63,193 bases of DNA from DASVEE01 sp036399695 (GTDB taxonomy: Bacteria; Acidobacteriota; Thermoanaerobaculia; Gp7-AA8): assembly GCA_036399695.1 (NCBI GenBank), contig DASWMP010000008.1:1-63193 (forward strand), given 5' to 3'. Position numbers and translations under genes: made by a program. Positions 19,901 through 22,709 of the stretch are shown here, piece after piece. Under the pieces are notes generated by a model. That model saw only the letters and a program-made list of their open reading frames with translations. It searched no databases and had not been told where the DNA came from. Position 1 is the stretch's first letter, and every line of letters starts with the position of its first letter.

Positions 19901-22469
19901 TGTAGCCGTCGCCGCCTTCGCCGAAGCTCTGGCAGTGGCCGTCGCTGGAGATGAACTGGCCGGCGCTCAGCATCAGGTACTTGTTCGGATGAATGCTGAC
20001 GTTGACGCCGCCGGCGATCGCCAGGCTGGTGCGCCCCTGTTTCAGGTCCTGACAGGCGATGTGGATGGCCGTCAGCGACGAGGAGCACATCGTGTCGAGC
20101 GCCATGCTCGGGCCGTGCAGGTTCAGCGCGTACGAAACACGGTTGGCGATGCTGGCGGCGCTGCTGCCGATGCCGAGACGGTTGCCATTCGTGCTGGCGT
20201 CGAGCCCGAGCAACTGGTACTCGGTGTACATCACGCCGACGTACACGCCGGCCTGGCCGGGCAGATCGCCGGCATGCGGTACCTGCAGCCCCGCGCGCGT
20301 GTAGCCCGCGTCCTCGATGGCCATCCAGGCGTGCTGCAGGAACAGCCGCTCCTGCGGATCGATGTGCTTCGCCTCTTTGGGGGAGATGTTGAAGAAGAGC
20401 GGGTCGAATTCGTCGACCCCGGCGATGAAGCCGCCCCACTTGCTGTAGTGGTAGCCGGGCTGGGTCCGGTCCTCGTTGTAGTAGGTGCGCCAGTCCCACC
20501 GTTCTTTCGGGACTTCGATGATGCAGTCCTTGCCGTCGCGCAGGTTCTGCCAGTAGGCCTGGAGGTCCACCGCCTCCGGGTAGCGGCCGCTCAAGCCGAT
20601 GATGGCGATGGGCTCATCCTGCGGCGCCGGCGCTTGCGCCGCCGGCGTGGCCGGATTGTCCGTGCGGCGGCGGGCGGAGCGGCGGTTCTCCCGGGAGGGG
20701 AAAACGATGGGACCGATGGGACCAATGGGACCTATGGGTTTTTCATTGGTCCCACCGGTCTTCGCGGCAAACAGCGTCTCCAGCCGCGCGGAGTGCGCCT
20801 GCGCAAAATACCGCGCCAGCTCGCTCAGCGTCTGGTACTCGAAGAAGAGCGTCTTCGAGAGCGCGCCGAACGTGAGCTCCAGGTGGCCCGTGAGCTTCAT
20901 CGCCAGGATCGAGTCGATGCCGTAGGTCTCCAGCGCGGCCTCGGGGTCGATGCGGTGGTACGGGAGCTTCAGCAGCTCCGCGGACTGGCGGCGGAGATAC
21001 TCCTGCGTCTTTTCGAAGAGGCTCTCGGCGTCGAGCGCGGCGGCGGGCGCCGGCGCCACGGGGGAGACTTCGGCCTCGAGCGGACGGCCGGTCAGCGCCA
21101 CCTTGCGCATCTCCGCGAGGTTCCCTTCCATCACCAGCAACTGATCGCCCGGCAGGGCCAGACTGCGATGAAAGGCCTGCAGGCCGGTGGCGGTGCGCAT
21201 CGGGCGCATGCCGGTGCTCTGCTGCAGCAGCTCGCCGTTGGCTGGATCCGGCACCATCCCGCCGTCCTGCCAGATCGGCCAGTTGATCGAGCGCGTACGG
21301 CCGTAGCGCAGGCCGGCCGCTACCTGCCGGTTGCGCCAGGCGGCGAAGCGGTCGAGGAAGGCGTTGGCGGCGGCGTACGCACCCTGTCCGGGGTTGCCGA
21401 AGGCGCCGATGACGGAGGAGAAGAGGACGAAGAAGTCGAGCTTCAGGTCGTGCGTGGCCTGGTCGAGGTTGCACGTGCCCGCGACCTTCGGGGCCAGGAC
21501 GGCGCTGAATTCGGCGTCGCTCTTCGTGAGGATGAAGCGATCGGCGACGATGCCGGCGCTGTGGAGGATGCCGTCCAGCCGTCCGTGCTCTTCACGGATG
21601 GCGGCGATGAGCTGCTCGACCTGCGCCGCGTCGGCGACGTCGGCCTGCCGGTAGCTCAGGCGGTCGGCCGAGGGGGAGAGGTCGTTGAGCAGGGCGCGGG
21701 TTTCGTCCGTCAGTGGCGAGCGGCCCGTCAGCACCACGTGCGCCTGGGAAGCCCGGGCGAAGATCTCCTTCGCGAAGAGCAGTCCGAGTCCGCCGAGGCC
21801 GCCGGTGATCAGGTAGATGCCCTGATCTTTGAAGGCGATCGAAGACTCCGCGCGCTCTTCCGCGACTTCTTCCCACTGGAGGATCTGGCGGACGCCGTTG
21901 GCATAGCGCACGACCGGATCGGCGGCGCCCGTTTTCTCCGCCGCGAGGTAGCGGCTCAGTTCCTCGGCCGTGATGCCGGCTGGCACGAGGAGCAACTGTC
22001 CGGCGATGGCCGGATTCTCGAGGGTGGCGGTCCGGAGCAAGCCGGACAGCCCGGCGAAGAGCGCCTGCTCCTCGCTGTCCGCGACGACGAGCTGGATGAG
22101 CGTCTTCCCCTGCGGCCTTTCTTCGATGACGGCGCGCAGGGTTGCGGCGACGGCGAGGGCGTGATTGCCATACCGCTCGGCGAGAGGCTGTTGGGCGGCC
22201 GCCTGCAGCGATTCAAAGCGGCTGTGCGGCAGCGTGGCCTGGAGCTGGCCGGCCGTGACGGCCGGGCGCTCGCAGAGCAGGACGTGGTGGGCACCGTAGA
22301 CGGTGGCACCCGCCGTTACCGGCGCCGGGTGCCACGCCGGTGCGGCCAGCAGGACGCCCGGCCCCTGCTCCTTGAGGGCCTTGATCTTCTCCAACGCCTC
22401 TGTCTGCGACAGGCTGCCGTTGGACAACTCGCTGTAGATCTGCCTGAGCCATTCTTTCATTTGCATCAC
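81..22469 (-). CDS. trans-AT polyketide synthase, beta-branching subunit (PKS B)
   Basis: Multimodular polyketide synthase of about 7460 residues with no AT domain (no GHSxGE acyltransferase motif anywhere), so malonyl units must be supplied in trans. Domains by approximate residue: KR 1-455 (TGGLGGLG at 222, Tyr365), ACP (Ser520), KS 619-1045 (Cys795), pseudo-DH 1238-1390, three crotonase domains 1444-2121, ACP (Ser2204, Trp2210), KS 2313-2735 (Cys2481), DH 2925-3205, KR to 3650 (Tyr3560), ACP (Ser3713), KS 3810-4235 (Cys3986), pseudo-DH 4428-4655, three crotonases 4737-5440, ACP (Ser5507, Trp5513), KS 5616-6040 (Cys5784), KR to 6680 (Tyr6586), ACP (Ser6744), KS 6837-7262 (Cys7005), then a helical tail. 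The protein starts mid-module, completing the KS-DH at the end of PKS A, and ends after a KS, so a further subunit is expected. Start is GTG 22469 or ATG 22466 or 22460; the ribosome site is weak. Confidence 0.97.
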   Translation of the reverse strand: MMQMKEWLRQIYSELSNGSLSQTEALEKIKALKEQGPGVLLAAPAWHPAPVTAGATVYGAHHVLLCERPAVTAGQLQATLPHSRFESLQAAAQQPLAERYGNHALAVAATLRAVIEERPQGKTLIQLVVADSEEQALFAGLSGLLRTATLENPAIAGQLLLVPAGITAEELSRYLAAEKTGAADPVVRYANGVRQILQWEEVAEERAESSIAFKDQGIYLITGGLGGLGLLFAKEIFARASQAHVVLTGRSPLTDETRALLNDLSPSADRLSYRQADVADAAQVEQLIAAIREEHGRLDGILHSAGIVADRFILTKSDAEFSAVLAPKVAGTCNLDQATHDLKLDFFVLFSSVIGAFGNPGQGAYAAANAFLDRFAAWRNRQVAAGLRYGRTRSINWPIWQDGGMVPDPANGELLQQSTGMRPMRTATGLQAFHRSLALPGDQLLVMEGNLAEMRKVALTGRPLEAEVSPVAPAPAAALDAESLFEKTQEYLRRQSAELLKLPYHRIDPEAALETYGIDSILAMKLTGHLELTFGALSKTLFFEYQTLSELARYFAQAHSARLETLFAAKTGGTNEKPIGPIGPIGPIVFPSRENRRSARRRTDNPATPAAQAPAPQDEPIAIIGLSGRYPEAVDLQAYWQNLRDGKDCIIEVPKERWDWRTYYNEDRTQPGYHYSKWGGFIAGVDEFDPLFFNISPKEAKHIDPQERLFLQHAWMAIEDAGYTRAGLQVPHAGDLPGQAGVYVGVMYTEYQLLGLDASTNGNRLGIGSSAASIANRVSYALNLHGPSMALDTMCSSSLTAIHIACQDLKQGRTSLAIAGGVNVSIHPNKYLMLSAGQFISSDGHCQSFGEGGDGYIPGEGVGVVVLKRLSEAERDGDHIYGVIRGSALNHGGKTNGYTVPNPQAQASAIARALSESKTDARHVSYIEAHGTGTKLGDPIEIAALTKAFSQYTKEAGFCPIGSAKSNIGHCESAAGIAGLTKVLLQMEHQELVPSLHSAELNPHIDFAATPFVVNQQVRPWAQPVIDGQTQPRIAGISSFGAGGANAHLIVEEYQVPAARTVALPEAVVVLSARTPEQLRQKAADLLAYLRPRIDTLDLAATAWTLQTGREAMDERLAFVVTSAGQLAEKLQAYVSGRQGLEDVYEGQVKRNREALSVFSNDADLQQTIDRWIASRKLAKLVDVWVKGLDVDWKKLYGGVTPRRVSLPVYPFARDRYWIELPPPVAPAPAKQATAAVLHPLLHRNTSDLRQQSYSSTFSGDESFLRTSANGQTLLPPEACLEMARAAIERAATIPDDTHLELHDVAWGEPVAVTPAIEVCIALLPRDEEEIGFEIYSREGERETVHCQGRAVLQHGASPVMAVEEPTAPAAAPLPARATATPARTEVTFLPPVEAVSVAPERKKRPSISLATPGASVPAPSAGRAPITLVNAALRVAAAVAPAVRLFDDGQGLFSIRLEPSSSPRTVIAQLKQALAKVQDDPSTKVLLIAGLEQALPRGRETHDEAVAQGLYGDLASFPYPVIAVLHGDTLGASFLTAALCGLMVCSEEAAYAFTDAQEALHPAAAELALFSARFGHVRAQDLLYVSRTLTGRELQARGWTCPVLPRADVETYARQLAATLTTKSREALRLLKQHLTRNVAVPVAALRAVEATLPAPAVVAQPLTSPSPYIRVAERGDGVVVIRFDADVQAKDVVPGLRDLLTAMQQQGDGRAVVLASIPADLSYGAVLELQPLLAASRSAVVAAFDGDASGNAWLLGQLCHATVYSSSGTYSAAGLAPAAAAAFTHRFGSDAGREFLLTGDAYSGAELQQRAGSAIVAGDDQVLSTAVELAAALSRSVVAQQPLFDMDSSAAPAPPDSELEAADVKTATPIPLQSSVVTATAHPDGIVVVTMEDRVAKNMFSEALVEGMQEAFANIERMPACKVVILTGFDSYFASGGTKETLLAIHEGKARFTDVKVFQFPLDCALPVIAAMQGHGIGAGWALGMFADAIVLSEESRYVSPYMDYGFTPGAGATWIIGDKLGEDIARESLLTAQQYTGGELRARGVRLPVVSRNQVVPAALALARKIARAPRHHLIALKQQFRDAMQQPLAETYRRELAMHEQTFVGKAATLAQIETNFAAQDVAGQALLPVHRDGVHGDGGQAGVPVLHEGNAGQAGVSVPHQAGQTDVSATVRTLLANELQMRESDIDDNTQFIDLGLDSIGGVAWVRKINEKYRTSIEATRIYSYPTLSQFARYVEGEAEKQGTLVREQAAPAAAAPVVAPAPKLEIARPGAGVATPPIAATSQKLTSWRSGTASRFGKAQAAARTAEPIAVIGLAGQFPRAKNLEEFWQNIADGRNCITPVSPERWDLDAYYQPGGAVAGKTYSRWLGALEEYDRFDPLFFNISPREAESIDPQQRLFLQACWHSIESAGYDARSLSGSKCGVFVGCAFGDYHLLSRTQQLSAEGFTGDATSILAARISYFLNLRGPCVSIDTACSSSLVAIADACDSLLSGASDLALAGGVYVMAGPEMHIKTAQAGMLSADGQCYTFDQRANGFVMGEGVGVVLLKRLADAQRDGDIIHAVIEGWGINQDGKTNGITAPNPESQTRLQQDVYDRYGIDPAGIQLIEAHGTGTKLGDPIEVEGLKNAFAKYTQEQQYCALGSVKSNIGHCLTAAGIAGVQKLILALRHKQLPPTVNFERVNEHIDLTGSPFYVNGRLQDWTPAPGQKRRSAISSFGFSGTNVHLVIGEYVPPPGVARRTATAVPGAKTIVPLSARTAEQLKQKVLDLLAFVRRETASLDLAELAYTLQAGREPMEERLGFVVSSIDELAEKLQAYADGVQPIADAFRGEGKRTKATLGIISQDTDLQQSVIEKWRAEKKLAKLLELWVNGIELDWNAFYGEARPRRILLPLYPFAKERYWIEPTAQRTLAAGKATAVIHPLLHSNISDLSEQRYGSTFTGDEFFLADHQVQASGEAARKVLPGVAYLEMARAAIEQALPKRADGVVLELQDVVWVQPIVVDGARQVSIALATDEQDRIVFEVYSGEGDAEVVHCQGRAVLSREPATARLDIEQLRREMGASHLEPGGLYAAWRQMGLLYGPSFRGVTDIHRGSGQLLAQLRLPEIAGQIASEYVLHPSLMDSGMQSCVGLLAGDAGEPRLPFALETLRIVAPCTTEMVAWVRYAAGSHAADHVVKFDLDLCDASGNVCVQMRGLSSRKLSAGAVVTSAAGAILAVPAWRDARHDGTDETNGTHGIALEPTGPMGSPFTAHQVALCELAAVDIDDLSALLLTTECVALHARGADGLAERYSAYALGSFEQIRTILEAKPQGRVLVQIVVPADGEQAVFAGLSGLLKTAALENPNLTGQLLLAPMQTSTEDLARWLEAEKTTATDAVVRYDGGRRQVLRWEEIPSSPAAAAAFKDRGVYLITGGLGALGLVFAKEILERTAGSRVVLTGRSPLTPQKQALLDALGANKRRASYRRVDLGELRQVEQLVDMIIGEHGSLDGILHCAGRVADNFILRKSAGEFAEVLGPKVTGTCHLDHASRHLQLDFFVLFSSFAGAIGNVGQADYAAANAFLDHFAAHRNRQVAAGERHGRTRSINWPLWQAGGMRIDAATQEVLERTMGVQPMQSATGLQAFHHSLALAHDQVLVAEGDTARLRAFLFGSAERPVEAATPASAVAVSADGLAEKTQEYLRKELAGLLKVPAHRIDPEAPWEKYGIDSILALKLTTQLEQTFGSLPKTLFFEYRTMAELTRYFAQAHAARLSALVAAPAAKEQSPISPISPIGPIGPIGPIERLPRRHGRSAVRRPAQAAASHDEPIAIIGLSGRYPEAVDLAAYWNNLRDGRDCITEVPKSRWDWRAYFSEDRTEGGHHYSKWGGFIAGVDEFDALFFNISPKEAKQIDPQERLFLQHAWMAIEDAGYTRATLQVPQNDDLAGQVGVYAGVMYSEYQLFGAEASALGTRIGVAGSAASIANRVSYALNLHGPSMTLDTMCSSSLTAIHVACQDLKLGRTSLALAGGVNVSIHPNKYLVLSAGQFISSDGHCQSFGEGGDGYIPGEGVGVVVLKRLSDAKRDGDHIYGVIRGSALNHGGKTNGYTVPNPQAQASAIGRALAESKTDARHVSYIEAHGTGTKLGDPIEIAALTRAFQHYTKDTGFCLIGSAKSNIGHCESAAGIAGLTKILLQMQHRQLVPSLHSAQLNPHIEFESTPFVVNQELRSWEPPVIDGRQLPRIAGLSSFGAGGSNAHLLIEEYAAPAAQPAAGGNVAILLSARTPEQLLQKAQDLLDFVRPRLSTLDLVATAYTLQAGREAMDERLGFVVSSPEELVEKLRAYVAGEQGIDGAYQGQAKRKNESLSAFSTDTDLQQTVDKWIANRKFSKLLDLWVKGLELDWTKLYGETRPSRVSLPVYPFAKERCWLELPAVREVAATQVASGFVHPLVHSNTSDLNEQRYSSTFTGEELFLEGSHGARRLASAAYLEMARAAIADAFPAWCASAMLELREHVWSEPVVVTGNQPVSIALVANDRDEIDYEIYSGDTVHCHGRGVLSYEAPPSRLDLAQLGGGGDGQLLAKLALPQNIAATTSDYVLHPAVIEGALQAAGRLFGGPAVVALETLRILAPCSSEMVAWVRSTSDAAVDIDVCDPQGNVAVQLRGVTMQAARFEVAAPVVTAAKAAAAVVMPLTRKEIVLATQQQPVIPAERKKRAAILLAAPGAVGAQRVAARAPIALSTPSLPIRKGGPDADSVRLFDEGNGRFTIRVNASSDAVPQLLQALARVQPEPALKVLTLEGLDRAFTSGSRDDYNSAIEQGLYRALASFAYPIIAVLEGDAAGAAFMAAALCDFMVCSEEAACGFTHVDSGLLPTTAEALLFAERFGEPHAHDLLYVAGPSTAKQLRAKGWTFPIVAGAEVKSHGEQLAASLVSKSRDALRLLKEHLTRRLAVYVNALAPIAPQTNPDIANPKSEIAALTATTFVELVPPANGVLVLKLAADASARELLADLRGVFAEVNQDASCKAIVLSSRHPEFLPPVSGDVLADVQRLLADSPVPIVAALSDNASGNGWLVAQFCEAAVYSRTGSYSSANALPAAVPLFARRFGNQAASELLLIASSYSGAVLAQRTGTVTAVERPQVLPAAIAIAERWTQWPRTTLAAWKQHTAATIVGQEWRTDNPVSHATHDASTPAPVEQPAEQPAPSAGPIVLRSNVVTATVDEEGIIVVKMEDRQAKNMFSDAFIDGLNEVFARIESTPACKVVVLTGYDSYFASGGTKDGLLAIQQGKAKFTDLKIFQLPFVCKVPVIAAMQGHGIGAGWTLGMFADVVLLSDESRYVSPYMDYGFTPGAGATAILAAKMGADLARESLFTARYYTGSDLKARGLRLPILPRAEVVSPAAMTLARQIARASRPRLVALKQQLTAGVRESIEETYRLEVAMHEQTFVGQAATLAQIESNFHEEAEPAPVIAPPRPAPPQPAAAPRTSDGDVLRTVTAGLRTLLANELQMRESDIDENAQFVDLGLDSISGVTWIRKINEKYETSIEATKVYSFPTLTQLSRHVREEAEKHGTLSRVAAAPIDEAPAVERPAGPVSRTSPQLAIAKPRPAAAATTRRRRRAATRVEPVAAPAPAAAQPIAVIGMAGQFPQAKNLDEFWQNIADGRNCIAPVPANRWDLNAFYQPGDAVPGKTNSQWLGALDGVDLFDPLFFNISPTEAESMDPQQRLFLQACWHTIENAGYDSRVLSGSRCGVFVGCAATDYHQLSRQHQLSAQGFTGGAMSILAARISYFLNLQGASVAIDTACSSSLVAIAQACDTLSSGGSDLALAGGVCVMAGPEMHIKTAQAGMLSPEGKCFTFDQRADGFVPGEGVGVVMLKRLADAERDGDIIYGVIEGWGVNQDGRSNGITAPNAEAQTRLEQEVYDHFGIDPNAIQLIEAHGTGTKLGDPIEVEGLKNAFGKYTQKNAYCALGSIKSNIGHCLTAAGIAGVMKLILALKHRQLPPTINFERLNEHIDLTNSPFFVNERLQEWKAADNGKRQAAISSFGFSGTNVHMVIGEYRPAVEAHPLPAVPPNATTIVPLSARTTEQLKQKALDLIAFIRSEPSRELRDIAYTLQAGRSPMDERAGFVVSTIEELTAKLQAFADGEQRIDDVYQGQVKRNRDSLSALGLDEEMKETLVDRLLAQQKLPKLLELWVKGLELQWNRLYDEPKPRRISLPVYPFAKERYWIEAPAAKQGGPRGTTTARLHPSLRRKGLASAVAHRARGTAATTAPQVESVFAAPAWVTGDVAISTTSGMEYREHHVVSCELPNVDSETLQTLLPDSHCLSLLAAEHQSVAARCTDHAVAIFEYVQAILSRKPAGRVLMHVVVSGEHDGALFAGLSALLKTAALESPQFTGQLMIVPPQTTTAELAGRLDGEKSRTIEPVIRYGNDTREVLRWQELAADAAQPPVAFKDGGVYLITGGFGALGTLFAKEILEQTRNARIVLTGRSAWSAEKQAVIDGWSSNAGQVSYRQVELSDDHKVQQLIAFLVAEHGRLDGILHVAGMLADNMIVKKTGAEFRAVLAPKVAGALNLDAAIRHLKLDFFVLFSSIAGALGNPGQADYATANGFLDQFAAYRNRQVTAGERYGRTRSIDWPLWQAGGMKLDIASQELVRQTTGIEPMRTTTGLQTFYRSLALPHDQTLIAEGSKAKIAAFLRNARIFAPAASTAPAAPAQRAAAATPAVTLAELQQQLKVLLGTVLRIEPSVIDADQPLVDLGLDSFLGAELVVSINKKYGTELSHIRLYDYPTIRELSLFLEQELAKMPAPAPEPAVSERMEAAAPVVSAQPLVSAQPRTAKRLRIRKSSSAPAAADDRIAIVGMSGRYPKAEGLKQYWENLAAGKNAITEVPESRWDMQRYYDADRTRAEKTYSKWMGAIDDVDCFDARFFRISPQEAEYMDPQHRLFLQESYRAFEDAGYCSTTLSNKRCGVYLGISTNDYTSLLLQHGVLSAPVTSNSFAIAAARIAYYLNLKGPALSVDTACSASLVAIHLASQAFARGEIDMALVGGVSLWLSPEAYVSMSAAGMFSATGQCKTFDDGADGIVNGEGVGALVLKRLKDAEADGDHIYGVILASGINQDGKTNGITAPSISSQIELERELYAKHEIDPDTITYVEAHGTGTRLGDPIELEALATVFKEKTARKNFCAIGSVKSNIGHTTAAAGVAGLQKVLLSMRHRTLVPTLNVKSENSRFDFGNSPFYISRETKPWDVAPDSLRRAAVSSFGFSGTNAHLVIEEHRPAARAATTGGDASFIIPLSARTAEQLRQRARDLRELLLGAEQPVDLAAVAWTLQIGRDAMEERAGFIVGTAEELAGKLAAFDAGATEIDGLYRGRVEPGQDRRGGGLQEVIDNPKLLELWVKGQPVDWTRLYAGAKPRRIPLPTYPFARDRYWITESALEQRLETEFALDPNMKSIEDIINAIGDDTLDTTEAVRALKLLV
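2100..5624 (-). other. PKS B module KS-KR-ACP with a DH scar
   Basis: KS Cys5784 in DTACSSS, KR with TGGFGALG and Tyr6586 in ADYATAN, ACP Ser6744 (LGLDSFLGAEL). Compared with the parallel module after branch 1, the DH is gone; only ARLHPSLRRKGLAS near residue 6227 resembles the usual LHPLLHRNTSDL opening. Predicted output is a beta-hydroxyl rather than an olefin. Confidence 0.83.
6150..8261 (-). other. tandem crotonase triplet 2 (two degenerate, one ECH2-like)
   Basis: Same architecture as triplet 1. Domain a (about residues 4737-4948) retains more of the oxyanion loop (AFTSGSRDD) than its counterpart. Domain b (4965-5165) is degenerate (EFLPPVSGD; DNASGNGWLV). Domain c (5196-5440) is canonical (YFASGGTKD, GHGIGAGWTLG, YGFTPGAGAT, AMHEQTF). 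A dispersed repeat (GGATTTCGGATTT) sits in frame in the a-b linker. Confidence 0.85.
7600..7625. repeat. GGATTTCGGATTT repeat in crotonase linker
   Basis: A short array of TTCGGAT units, read on the minus strand as IANPKSEI between crotonase domains a and b of triplet 2. The sequence type and peptide look like a dispersed non-coding repeat captured in frame. Confidence 0.6.
11111..11163. repeat. 9-bp array (GATGGGACC units) in ACP-KS linker
   Basis: About six 9-base units, read as PISPISPIGPIGPIGPI between the ACP at Ser3713 and the second branching KS of PKS B. Confidence 0.92.
11175..15533 (-). other. PKS B module KS-DH-KR-ACP after first beta-branch
   Basis: Reducing module downstream of the first branch. 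KS active site DTACSSS (Cys2481); DH with FFLADHQV and LHPSLMDSGMQ, so both catalytic residues are present; KR with TGGLGALG and Tyr3560; ACP with YGIDSILALKL. It should add an alpha,beta double bond, giving a branched diene with the preceding unit. The KR structural half carries an in-frame 9-bp-repeat insertion (residues about 3230-3252). Confidence 0.87.
12717..12783. repeat. diverged 9-bp array inside KR structural domain
   Basis: Imperfect GGTCCCATN units in both orientations, read as GTDETNGTHG and EPTGPMGSP near residues 3230-3252 of PKS B, at the start of a ketoreductase structural half. Confidence 0.75.
15976..16092. repeat. GGACAGRCA palindromic repeats inside PKS B coding sequence
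   Basis: Two direct copies (15976-16001, 16015-16040) and one inverted copy (16067-16092) of the family at 40062-40138, sharing GGACAGRCACTCCTGYCTGT. They are read in frame as about 40 low-complexity residues (QAGVPVLHEG, QAGVSVPHQAG) in the linker between the third crotonase and the flagged ACP. Confidence 0.9.
16107..18140 (-). other. tandem crotonase triplet 1 (two degenerate, one ECH2-like)
   Basis: Domain a (about residues 1444-1670) keeps the crotonase outline but its first oxyanion loop reads ALPRGRETHD. Domain b (1671-1870) is more degenerate (ADLSYGAV; GDASGNAWLLG). Domain c (1878-2121) is a canonical PksI-like decarboxylase: YFASGGTKE and GHGIGAGWALG oxyanion loops, YGFTPGAGAT, and the C-terminal helix AMHEQTF. 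Only c appears catalytically complete. The segment before a carries PERKKRPSISLATPGA, conserved in triplet 2. Confidence 0.85.
20705..20760. repeat. 9-bp array in ACP-KS linker
   Basis: Nearly four units read as IGPIGPIGPI, with an inverted unit read as GGTNEK just upstream in the protein, between the first ACP and the first branching KS of PKS B. Confidence 0.9.
20745..22469 (-). other. PKS B split-module half: docking helices, KR, ACP
   Basis: The first 35 residues are two short amphipathic helices with the pattern GSLSQTEALEKIKAL, a likely docking element. It is followed by a complete ketoreductase (structural and catalytic halves; Rossmann TGGLGGLG, Ser in VLFSS, Tyr in GAYAAAN, Asp in the HSAGIVADRF stretch) and an ACP (YGIDSILAMKL). 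It completes the KS-DH that ends PKS A, so the joint module should produce an alpha,beta-olefin. The pairing is inferred from domain content and gene order. Confidence 0.85.
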
Positions 22470-22709
22470 ACCCGTGTGCGTTCGGTTCGCAGCTTCGTTG
22501 GAGGGGAATCGGAGGAGTGGCGCCGGCTCATGCCGGCTCGTGGTCTGGGGGGCTCAGGTCCCCGGGCTTGCGCCCGGGGCTACGACGCTGACGCCCGCCA
22601 GGGGCGGACTGCGCGGTTCACGTCCGCCTCAGGCCGGGAAGAAGTGATCGCAACTCGGAAAAAGCGACTTCAAGTCGGATTCAGGTAACTTCGGGTCGGA
22701 AAGTGATGG
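22470..22709. other. intergenic region between PKS A and PKS B with hairpin
   Basis: 240 bases without a gene. It holds a perfect hairpin, CCCCGGGCTTGCGCCCGGGG (22560-22579), with an 8-base stem and TTGC loop but no T-tract. Near the PKS A stop there are three loose repeats of an AACTTCGGGTCGG-like motif. I see no clear promoter. Confidence 0.7.

Larger units (their letters stand above)
15720..20615 (-). other. PKS B beta-branching module 1: KS, pseudo-DH, three crotonases, ACP
   Basis: The KS is intact (DTMCSSS, EAHGTGT, KSNIGHCE). The DH-like segment keeps its opening LHPLLHRNTSDL, but the catalytic His region reads FLRTSANGQTLLPPE, and the second hotdog with its DxxxQ motif is missing (about 150 residues instead of about 280), so it cannot dehydrate. 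Three crotonase-fold domains follow, then an ACP with DSIGGVAW, which matches the Trp flag of ACPs recognised by HMG-synthase cassettes. Expected outcome: the beta-keto group is converted to a beta-methyl or exomethylene branch with trans-acting partners. Confidence 0.85.
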
